From: a bacterium
GTDB lineage: Bacteria > Hinthialibacterota > Hinthialibacteria > OLB16
DNA: 64,000 nucleotides
Direction of reading: 5' to 3'
Assembly: GCA_022072055.1 (NCBI GenBank)
Contig: JAJVIK010000009.1
Span: forward strand, 124,001 to 188,000
Within the stretch, counting starts at the first letter, position 1. Every line of letters begins with the position of its first letter. This document shows positions 44,322-51,229 of this stretch, piece by piece. The position numbers were made by a program, and so were the translations under genes. Under the pieces are notes generated by a model, which was not told the DNA's origin, did not search any database, and saw only the letters and a list, made by a program, of their open reading frames with translations.

Positions 44322-45398
44322 ATGAACCCGACACCCAACAGAAAGACCCCCCTCGCCCCACTGCAGGAGTCGCTTGGCGCGCGCTTTGTCGATTTCGGCG
44401 GCTGGGATCTGCCGGTGATGTACGCCTCGATTGTCGAGGAGATCGAAGCGGTCCGAGGCGGCTGCGGGATTTTCGATGTCTCCCACATGGGCCGCTTCTT
44501 CGCCTCCGGGGAGGACGCCCAGACCGCGCTCGACTGGGTTCTGAGCCGCGACCTCACCACCCTTGAGCCGGGACGGCAGCGTTACAGCCTGTTGCTCCAG
44601 GAGGATGGCGGCATTATCGATGACCTCATGGTGGCGCGGGTCGCCGAACAGGAGTTCTTGCTGGTGGTCAACGCCGGAAACAGGCAGGCCGATTGGGGCT
44701 GGATTTCCTCGCATCTCCCCGAGCATATTCGCCTCGTGGATCGCTCCGATCAGACCCTCATGATCGCGGTTCAAGGGCCGGAAGCCGAGCGTGTCTTCCA
44801 GGATGCCACGGGAGTGAGCACGGAGGGGACTCGCTTCCTGGATGTGATGGATGGACTCTTCGATGGGGCGCCATTCCTCGCGAGCCGGAGCGGATACACC
44901 GGCGAGGATGGCTTCGAGGTCGTGATCCCGGTTGAAGCGGGCCTGGAGCTCTGGCGCAGGCTTCTGTCGAAGGGCGCGAAGCCGTGTGGGCTTGGAGCGC
45001 GCGACATGCTCCGTCTGGAGGTGGCCTACTCCCTTTACGGTCACGAACTCAATCGGGAAACGAGGCCCAGTGATGTCGGGCTGGGTTGGACCCTCTCCAA
45101 GCGAAATCCGTTCATCGGGAAGGAAGCGCTGGAGAGCTACTCGCCACGTCACGATCTGATTGGTTTTGTGTGTATCGAGAAGGCGATTCCACGCGCGGAG
45201 TGCCGGGTGGAGGCGAGCGGCCGCGAAGTGGGAGTGGTGACCAGCGGAGGGCTCACCTCACGGTTGCCGGAAGGGTTTGGTCTCGCGCGCGTGGAAAAGG
45301 GAAGCGTCACCGACACACTGGAGGTGGTGATCCGCAACCGTCGCGTTCCCGCGAGGAAGACCAAAACCCCCTTCATCTCCGATCGGGTGAAACGGTAG
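44322..45398 (+). CDS. gcvT: Aminomethyltransferase (glycine cleavage T protein)
   Basis: 358 residues. Transfers the aminomethyl carbon from lipoyl-GcvH to tetrahydrofolate. Motifs: ARFVDFGGWDLPVMY, GCGIFDVSHMGRF, LQEDGGIIDDLMV, RSGYTGEDGFEVV and ARDMLRLEVAYSLYGHEL. The start matches the family N-terminus, yet no Shine-Dalgarno precedes it: the upstream bases are a terminator hairpin. No gcvH or gcvP is adjacent, so the gene stands alone. Confidence 0.95.
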   Translation: MNPTPNRKTPLAPLQESLGARFVDFGGWDLPVMYASIVEEIEAVRGGCGIFDVSHMGRFFASGEDAQTALDWVLSRDLTTLEPGRQRYSLLLQEDGGIIDDLMVARVAEQEFLLVVNAGNRQADWGWISSHLPEHIRLVDRSDQTLMIAVQGPEAERVFQDATGVSTEGTRFLDVMDGLFDGAPFLASRSGYTGEDGFEVVIPVEAGLELWRRLLSKGAKPCGLGARDMLRLEVAYSLYGHELNRETRPSDVGLGWTLSKRNPFIGKEALESYSPRHDLIGFVCIEKAIPRAECRVEASGREVGVVTSGGLTSRLPEGFGLARVEKGSVTDTLEVVIRNRRVPARKTKTPFISDRVKR

Positions 45399-45412
45399 GC
45401 ATCCCCCCAGAT

Positions 45413-46912
45413 TCATTGCCCCACCCTCGGGCGTGTCTCAAAGCCCACCAGAGCGTGCGCGATGCGCTGGTTCGCTCGGATTTCCTCAATCTCCTTGGGC
45501 AGGCCTTTCAGCTTCTCGGCGGGTAGGGTCTTGATCCCGCCTTTGAACTCAGTCGCCCCAAACGCTTCCGGCTGCCAGGGCGAGTCGGTCACCACCGCCT
45601 CGATCCACTCCAACCCGAAAGGAGGGGTGATCCGAAGCCGAAACTGGCCCGGTTTTGGAATCCGAACCTCCACATCCTCCGGTATCCGATTGTCCGGCTG
45701 AAACTGGTTCGGAAAGAGCTGCGTCACCGTGCCGTCCGACCACCAGCTCAAGAGGGTCAGGTAACCTGGGGCCTCCGACTTGACCACCACATCCAGGAGG
45801 TCCCCCTCGGTGAGGACCCGCCCGGCAGGGAGATAGAGACGGACCTCGAAGTCCGATACCGGTGGCTCCTCGCCCCCGCTGAACACCAGGTTTCGCGACG
45901 AGGCTTTCTTGCCGCTCGGAGTGGACACTCTTATCGGAGGGGCTTGGCCTGGGGTGGCGGAGGCAATGAACGCCTTGCCCTCCATCGCGGGCGGGAGTTC
46001 GATGAAGGGGTTCTGGCGGACCGGCTTGCCCGCCTCCTCCCCCTCGAAGGTCACCTTGAAATACTCCGCCACCTCCGAGAACACCGAAGCGCCCGGCTGA
46101 AGCGCGCCCTCCTCAAACCCCTTGAGCAGGTGACGAGTAAACCGTCCATGCCCCGAATCCGAATCCTCGAGCGCTTTCTCCTCGGGTTGACAGGCGGCGA
46201 ACACGACAACCAGCGCCTCTTCCGTCACGTTTTCCCGTGTCGCGCCCGAAACCGGATCGAGCGTGGCGCCATCCGCGCCCCCCTCCTCGCCAATCCCGGT
46301 TTCTCGCCAATCACCGCGAGTGCCGGCTGTTCCGGAGGGCTCCACATTCCCCTCCTCGAACGCCGTGGCTGGAGTGAAACGGCTCCGGACCTTGGCGTCC
46401 GGCAGCAGGTCCTTGGTGGCGGTGCCCGCATGACAACAATCCAGCAGCACGGTCCACTCGGCGCGCGGGGCCTTTTCCAAAGCCGCCTGGATTTCATCGT
46501 CCAGAATCAGTGCGTTCATGGCCAGCGCATCATTGGGAACCAGGGCCTCATCCAGCCCATCCCCGTCGGCTTCGTCCCCACTCTTGTCGCGAACACGGGT
46601 CCCATGCCCCGCGAAAATGAAAACCCGGATGTCCCCCTCCCCGGCGCCCTCCGCCAGCGCGTTCAGGGACGCCAGGATTCCCTCACGCGTGGCTTCCCCA
46701 TTGGTCAGGAACCGGATCTCCTCCGAGCGGAAACCGAAACCGCCAATGAGGAGGTCGCGGTATGCCCCGGCGTCATTCACACAACAAGCCAGCGGCCGGA
46801 CCTTGGGATTCTGGAATTCATCAATCCCCACCACCAGCGCTTTCCGGTCCGCAACCGCGGGGAAGTTCAAGAGCAGGAGGAAAACTGCGACGACAAGGGC
46901 CGAGGGTTTCAT
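45413..46912 (-). CDS. Secreted orthocaspase (peptidase C14) with DUF4384-like domain
   Basis: 499 residues from the ATG at 46910-46912. Signal peptide SALVVAVFLLLLNFPAVA. Caspase-like domain about residues 22-330: ALVVGIDEFQNP, His103 in IFAGHGTRVRD, Cys160 in LLDCCHAGTA. Metacaspase-type enzymes of this fold usually cut after Arg or Lys. Residues about 375-470 match DUF4384 (GYLTLLSWWSDGTVTQLFPNQF). Export suggests envelope or extracellular action. Divergent from the cyclase gene. Confidence 0.88.
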   Translation of the reverse strand: MKPSALVVAVFLLLLNFPAVADRKALVVGIDEFQNPKVRPLACCVNDAGAYRDLLIGGFGFRSEEIRFLTNGEATREGILASLNALAEGAGEGDIRVFIFAGHGTRVRDKSGDEADGDGLDEALVPNDALAMNALILDDEIQAALEKAPRAEWTVLLDCCHAGTATKDLLPDAKVRSRFTPATAFEEGNVEPSGTAGTRGDWRETGIGEEGGADGATLDPVSGATRENVTEEALVVVFAACQPEEKALEDSDSGHGRFTRHLLKGFEEGALQPGASVFSEVAEYFKVTFEGEEAGKPVRQNPFIELPPAMEGKAFIASATPGQAPPIRVSTPSGKKASSRNLVFSGGEEPPVSDFEVRLYLPAGRVLTEGDLLDVVVKSEAPGYLTLLSWWSDGTVTQLFPNQFQPDNRIPEDVEVRIPKPGQFRLRITPPFGLEWIEAVVTDSPWQPEAFGATEFKGGIKTLPAEKLKGLPKEIEEIRANQRIAHALVGFETRPRVGQ

Positions 46913-47061
46913 CGGATCGCACCTCTCGCGGAATTGTTTCACCCTTCCACTTTCCTGACGACCCGGGGCGGCGAATTTGCCGCTGCCGTTTCCGGCGAGG
47001 GTCCACTGCTCCATATCCACGCGCAAAAGAGATACAGTCTCCGTGCGAATAGGCGTCCGCG

Positions 47062-48132
47062 ATGAACGCACAAACCTCGAACCCCCCATACAAGATCGGC
47101 GAGAAGGGTCCGCTGGACGTTGCGATCCTGTTCACGGATGTGATCAGTTCCACTGAGTTCGCGAGTGTTTTGGGCTTGGAAAAGTACGCCGGCTACTTGA
47201 TCGATTTTGAGCGGATCTGTCTTCAGCAATGCGAATTCTTCTTTGAAACCCTCCATGCCGGAAAGTACCGCAAGGGACTTGACTACGAGGTCCGCTTCTT
47301 GGGGGATGAGCTGGTTGTGTACCTTCATTCGGGGCGCCCCGCCAACGATGTCTACCAACTGGTGTGCCTGGCGATTTCGCTCAAGTGCGCGTGGCTGGGA
47401 ACCCAGACCAATGTCGAGCGCGTGGCCTGCGGCCAAGGGACCACCAACATCGCCTGCGGAGTTCATGCCGGTCCGATCTGGGTGGCGCGCCGGGAATCCG
47501 GCTACGACAAATGGGGATACGCCATCCATCTCGCCAAGCGCATCGAATCGGTCTCCCGCGAGGGAAAGCATTTCCAGATCTACCTCAGTGATGCCGCCTA
47601 CAAACGCATCGGGAGGCTGCTCCGCAACCTCCTGATCGGTCCGCGCGTGGGCGTGGCGCTCAAGGGGATGGTCGCGCCGGTGGGGGTCTATGAGGTCGAG
47701 GAGAGCTTCATTGACCCCTTCAAGCGTCTTGCACCCCAATTCGCGGAGTCCTTCCAAAAAGTCGCCCTGACCTCCCTCGCGGCCAACAGCTTCGAGGGCT
47801 GGATTCACAGCTGTCTCCAGGTCTGGGAGGAATCGAGAAACGGAAGGGTGACCGATGAATCCCTGGACCTGTGCCTTTCCGCGCTCAAGGTCGAGCGCGC
47901 CAATCCGGTGGCGCTCTATCACGCCGCCCAGGGGATGCGCGAACGCGACAAACTCGACACCGCTCTGCTCTATCTCCTCGACCTGGTCAGGGAGCGCCCC
48001 ACCTTCGCGGATGGCTGGCTTGAATTGGGAAGAATCTACAAGCGCCTCGGCCAATCCGAACCGGCGCGCCACGCGATCCTCGAAGCTCGGCGAAATGGGG
48101 TTGGGGAAAGCGAGGAGGAGCTCCCAGGTTAG
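47062..48132 (+). CDS. Class III nucleotidyl cyclase domain with C-terminal TPR-like region
   Basis: 356 residues. Cyclase domain about residues 15-210: metal Asp26 (ILFTDVISS) and Asp82 (RFLGDELVVY), GVHAGPIWV, and GYAIHLAKRIES, where the usual catalytic Asn is His and the base-selecting Lys before GD is Arg. The rest contains TPR-like helices (PVALYHAAQGMRERDKLD, GWLELGRIYKRLGQSEPA). Substrate and activity are uncertain; cAMP or cGMP synthesis is possible. The start is 149 bases from the divergent orthocaspase. Confidence 0.8.
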   Translation: MNAQTSNPPYKIGEKGPLDVAILFTDVISSTEFASVLGLEKYAGYLIDFERICLQQCEFFFETLHAGKYRKGLDYEVRFLGDELVVYLHSGRPANDVYQLVCLAISLKCAWLGTQTNVERVACGQGTTNIACGVHAGPIWVARRESGYDKWGYAIHLAKRIESVSREGKHFQIYLSDAAYKRIGRLLRNLLIGPRVGVALKGMVAPVGVYEVEESFIDPFKRLAPQFAESFQKVALTSLAANSFEGWIHSCLQVWEESRNGRVTDESLDLCLSALKVERANPVALYHAAQGMRERDKLDTALLYLLDLVRERPTFADGWLELGRIYKRLGQSEPARHAILEARRNGVGESEEELPG

Positions 48133-48153
48133 TCTTCAGCGCCGCCGAAATGG

Positions 48154-48182
48154 AAAAGCCCCCGGAGGTTCTCCCCGGGGGC
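48154..48182 (-). terminator. Rho-independent terminator of the Tyr/Gly-repeat gene
   Basis: On the minus strand GCCCCCGG (48182-48175) pairs with CCGGGGGC (48165-48158) around a nine-base loop, followed by TTTT. It lies about 30 bases after the stop of the gene at 48214-48672, and near the end of the convergent cyclase gene. Confidence 0.7.
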
Positions 48183-48213
48183 CTTGAGTGCCGTTTCGGT
48201 TGACTTGAATCCG

Positions 48214-48672
48214 CTACCAGATGCACACCAGAGGTTCGGTGTAGCCGCCGTAATTCCCCCAGTTGGCCGAGTAGCTGCTCTGCGAGGCGCTCCCCCAGCT
48301 CTGGCCGTAACCGCCCGGAATCGCGTAGTTGTTGTTGTAACCCGAGGAGCGCTGCGCGGATTGGGCGTTGTAGTACCCGCCGTTGCGATACCCGCCGCGG
48401 GTGCCGCAAACGAACGGTTGCTGGGCCACCGGCTGAGCGTAGGAACCCCAATTGGCGGAGTAGCTGCTCTGCGAGGAGGACCCCCAGGACTGACCGTAGC
48501 CGCCGGGGATCGAGTAGGTGTTGGAGTAACCGTTGCTTGAACTCTGGCTCTGGGCGTTGTAGTACCCGCCGGAAGCCAGGGTGTACGGGTTGTAAAAGCC
48601 TTGAGCGTTTGCAGTGACCGTAAGGACCACCATCGCCGCCATCAGAACCAGGGTCTTCAGTGTGTTTGTCAT
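48214..48672 (-). CDS. Secreted Tyr/Gly/Ser-rich protein with two 44-residue repeats
   Basis: 152 residues from the ATG at 48670-48672. Clear signal peptide (LKTLVLMAAMVVLTVTANAQ). The mature part is rich in Tyr, Gly, Ser, Asn and Gln and nearly devoid of charge, with two repeats at residues 35-78 and 98-141 sharing GGYYNAQS, IPGGYGQSWGS and SQSSYSANWG. Two Cys (C89 and C150) flank repeat 2. No family recognised. Composition suggests a fibrous, adhesive or phase-separating surface protein. Expression looks controlled by a hairpin that hides its ribosome site. Confidence 0.75.
   Translation of the reverse strand: MTNTLKTLVLMAAMVVLTVTANAQGFYNPYTLASGGYYNAQSQSSSNGYSNTYSIPGGYGQSWGSSSQSSYSANWGSYAQPVAQQPFVCGTRGGYRNGGYYNAQSAQRSSGYNNNYAIPGGYGQSWGSASQSSYSANWGNYGGYTEPLVCIW
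48250..48381 (-). repeat. Internal repeat unit 2 of the Tyr/Gly-rich gene
   Basis: Encodes residues 98-141 and is clearly similar at DNA level to the unit at 48439-48570, consistent with a tandem duplication within the gene. Confidence 0.8.
48439..48570 (-). repeat. Internal repeat unit 1 of the Tyr/Gly-rich gene
   Basis: Encodes residues 35-78. Equal in length (44 codons) to unit 2, with which it shares most codons in the IPGGYGQSWGS and SQSSYSANWG stretches. Confidence 0.8.
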
Positions 48673-48678
48673 GATCGT

Positions 48679-48751
48679 ATCCTCCGATTTGTCTTCGTTT
48701 TGTTGGGCGGAACCGCTGTTCCCACCCAGGCAACGAAGACCTCCGGAGGAT
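48679..48751 (-). promoter_or_regulatory. Leader hairpin that sequesters the ribosome-binding site
   Basis: On the minus-strand mRNA, ATCCTCCG (48751-48744) pairs perfectly with CGGAGGAT (48686-48679), which is the Shine-Dalgarno, eight bases from the ATG. The stem continues with GTCTTCGTT (48740-48732) pairing perfectly with AACGAAGAC (48699-48691). A third, GC-rich hairpin sits inside at about 48703-48728. Seventeen perfect pairs with a short internal loop is strong evidence of a regulatory structure such as an RNA thermometer or ligand switch. Confidence 0.7.
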
Positions 48752-48812
48752 TTGCCGATCTTTTTTTGAGGACCCTGGTGCGGTTCCGAGACCGCTCCAC
48801 CCCCCCCGAGGA

Positions 48813-50129
48813 TTACCGGACCCGCCCGAAATTCTCGAGGATCAGTCTCCGCTTGTCCGCGGGTTCCGGGGAGATCAGAAAGGCCTCTTCGGCGGACTCA
48901 ATGGCGGCATCGACTTTCGATTTCTCGCTGGTATGCAGGGTCACCAAGGTGTCCCCGCGCTCGACCTTGTCGCCGATCTTCTTGTGGACCCACAGGCCGA
49001 CACGGTGATCGGTGCTATCCCCGCGACGGATCCTGCTGCCGCCGAGCGCGAGCCAGGAATCCCCCAGCGCGGCGCCATCAATGGCTTTCAGATATCCGGA
49101 GCGCTGGGTGACCACATCGCGCCTGCCCTGCCCGCGGGGAAGCTGTTCGGGGTTGTCCAACGCTTGGCCATCCCCCCCTTGGTTGGTCACGAACTCCTTC
49201 AGCTTGGCCAAGGCGCGCCCATCGGCAATGGCCTCCTGGGCCAGGTTTCTCCCCTGGGCGTGATCCGCGACCAGCTGCCCGATCACCAAGAGCGAAGCCG
49301 CCAGATTGACCGCGACTTCCTTCACATCCGCGGGCCCTTCCCCCTTCAGCACCGCGATGGCCTCCTGCATTTCCAGGCTGTCACCGATGGCGTGCCCCAG
49401 TGGATTGTCCCGCTCGGTGATACAGCCCCCGATGCGGATACCGAGATTTTCCCCCACAGCGAAGAGATCATCCGCCAGGCTGTGGGCCTCGGCGAGGTTC
49501 TTGGCCAGTCCCCCGGAGCCGCAGGCGATCTCCACCACCAACCCCCGGGTTCCCGCAGCCGCCTTGCGCGCCAGCAGTCCCGCCACGGTGAGCGAAACCC
49601 CGCCCAAGGACCCGGTGTTGGCGCGCAGTTGGTTCACCCGGATCTCCGCGGGAGCCAAGTCCATGGTCTGCCCGATCACCGCGATTCCGGTCGAGCGCAC
49701 GGATTCCTGGAACTCGGCCAGGGACAGGTCGGTCCGGAATCCGGGCACCGCCTCGAACTTGTCCAGCAGTCCGCCGTTGTGACGAAGCGAGCGGTCGGCC
49801 ACCACCGGCAGCTTCACCCCATACACCGCCGCGGTGGGCAGCGCGATGATCGCCGCTTTGCCGCCGAGCCCGCCGGTCTCGCCAAGGTCGATCGGGGGGT
49901 AAGTGAATTCGTTGAAGCGCAGGGTCTGACCCGAACTGAGGAAGGCGCGCGCGAAGGAGGTGGTTTCCTGCTCATCCAACCCCCGGATGACCACCGCCAT
50001 CAGAAAGGCCGCCGCCTGCTCCACGGGGACCTCCTCGCGTTGGACCGCCTCGACAAACCCGGAGATCTCCTCGGGCTCAAGGGCCTCGCCCTCGCGTTTG
50101 CGTATGATCAGATCAATCCACTCGGCCAT
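48813..50129 (-). CDS. Divergent thymidine-phosphorylase-family protein
   Basis: 438 residues with the full phosphorylase II architecture: IDLIIRKREGEAL, GGLLDKFEAVPGF, VIGQTMDLAPAEIR, GHAIGDSLEMQEAIAVLKG and a C-terminal barrel-sandwich domain. However, compared with E. coli DeoA from memory, K84, H85, S86, S95, S113, T123, S186 and K190 are L, G, E, A, A, N, G and R; only R171 is kept. So the phosphate and pyrimidine sites are rebuilt. Either a different substrate or a non-enzymatic role is likely. Confidence 0.8.
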   Translation of the reverse strand: MAEWIDLIIRKREGEALEPEEISGFVEAVQREEVPVEQAAAFLMAVVIRGLDEQETTSFARAFLSSGQTLRFNEFTYPPIDLGETGGLGGKAAIIALPTAAVYGVKLPVVADRSLRHNGGLLDKFEAVPGFRTDLSLAEFQESVRSTGIAVIGQTMDLAPAEIRVNQLRANTGSLGGVSLTVAGLLARKAAAGTRGLVVEIACGSGGLAKNLAEAHSLADDLFAVGENLGIRIGGCITERDNPLGHAIGDSLEMQEAIAVLKGEGPADVKEVAVNLAASLLVIGQLVADHAQGRNLAQEAIADGRALAKLKEFVTNQGGDGQALDNPEQLPRGQGRRDVVTQRSGYLKAIDGAALGDSWLALGGSRIRRGDSTDHRVGLWVHKKIGDKVERGDTLVTLHTSEKSKVDAAIESAEEAFLISPEPADKRRLILENFGRVR

Positions 50130-50358
50130 TCCTGCATCCTTCCTCGGCTAGAAGCCACCCGATTTCGGTGAACACAAGATCCCTCTCCGGAGACCACCTC
50201 ATCCGGCAGTCTGGTAGGCAAGCATTCGCTTTCCGGGGAAGAGCGGTCCCAGACAAAACCTGCACCTGCGGCGCGCCACGGTCTGCGCCGTGACAACCCC
50301 TAGGATGGGATCTCATGGGAACCATAGCATGGAACCCGGTGAGCACAAAGGGTTTCCG

Positions 50359-50961
50359 TCACATCACTCGGGCAAGGTGGGCCTGAAGCTCCTCCATCGG
50401 CAACCCCACGATGTTACTCCAGGATCCATGAAATTTCTCGACAAAATTCGCGGCTCCCCCTTGAATCGCATAGGCCCCCGCCTTGTCCATCGGCTCCCCC
50501 GTCCGAACATAGGCCCAAATCTCCGCCTCAGAGAGCTTCCGGAACCACACCTCGCTGGTGACATGGAAAGTCTCGATCCGAACCGGGTGTGGACTTTCCC
50601 CCTGGGTCATCACCAGGGCACAGGCGGTGGTGACCCAATGCCGTTTCCCCGAAAGGGCGCTGAGGATTCTCGCCGCCTCTTCCTTACTCTCCGGCTTACC
50701 CAGGATCCGCTCGATCCCGTTATCCTGAGTCAAGACCACGATCGTGTCCGCGCCCAGCACCCACCGACCGGGATGGAGTTCAGCCACCTGCCAGGCTTTT
50801 TCTTTGGCGAGACGAAGAGCATAGTCGAGTGGCGCCTCCCCTTGAGAAAGCGACTCATCCACCCGCGCCGGGATCCCCTCGAACGCGATCCCCGCCTCAC
50901 GAAGGAGTTCGCGCCTTCTCGGTGAGGCGCTGGCCAGGATAAAGGAGGGGAGCGAACCCAT
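50359..50961 (-). CDS. maf: Maf-family nucleotide pyrophosphatase
   Basis: 200 residues. Hydrolyses non-canonical or standard NTPs (dTTP/UTP in the YhdE branch) and is linked to septum inhibition. Motifs: ILASASPRRRELLREAGI, VLGADTIV, GKPESKEEA and GAYAIQGGAANFVEKFHGSWSNIVGLP split across the C-terminal half. Standard length, ATG at 50959-50961. Confidence 0.95.
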   Translation of the reverse strand: MGSLPSFILASASPRRRELLREAGIAFEGIPARVDESLSQGEAPLDYALRLAKEKAWQVAELHPGRWVLGADTIVVLTQDNGIERILGKPESKEEAARILSALSGKRHWVTTACALVMTQGESPHPVRIETFHVTSEVWFRKLSEAEIWAYVRTGEPMDKAGAYAIQGGAANFVEKFHGSWSNIVGLPMEELQAHLARVM

Positions 50962-51128
50962 CTCGGAATCAGCGGGAATCCCGGCCGGGGTCCTTTTCCT
51001 GGAACCTGTGCGTGGTCGTCGCGGGCAATGGACTCATGGCTTTCATGGAGATTCCGAGGAGGATACACGCGTTCCCCGCCGGCGGGAATTGACACAGTGG
51101 CCGGTGCGGTTATATTGAGAATCCAGGC

Positions 51129-51215
51129 GCCGGAGTGGTGGAACTGGCAGACGCGCACGGTTCAGGTCCGTGTGGAGGAAACTCCGTGGAGGTTCGAGTC
51201 CTCTCTCCGGCACCA
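51129..51215 (+). tRNA. tRNA-Leu, anticodon CAG
   Basis: Acceptor GCCGGAG pairs with CTCCGGC; anticodon arm CACGG-TTCAGGT-CCGTG gives anticodon CAG (reads CUG). A long variable arm (GGAG-GAAA-CTCC) identifies a class II tRNA. T-arm GAGG-TTCGAGT-CCTC. The CCA end is encoded (51213-51215). The gene lies between maf and ftsK. Confidence 0.96.
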
Positions 51216-51229
51216 ACTCCTCCACAAAC

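Noticed and set aside
50130-50358. Possible structured RNA between maf and the phosphorylase
   Set aside because: Some GC-rich complementary stretches, but no consistent fold, terminator or match to a known riboswitch.
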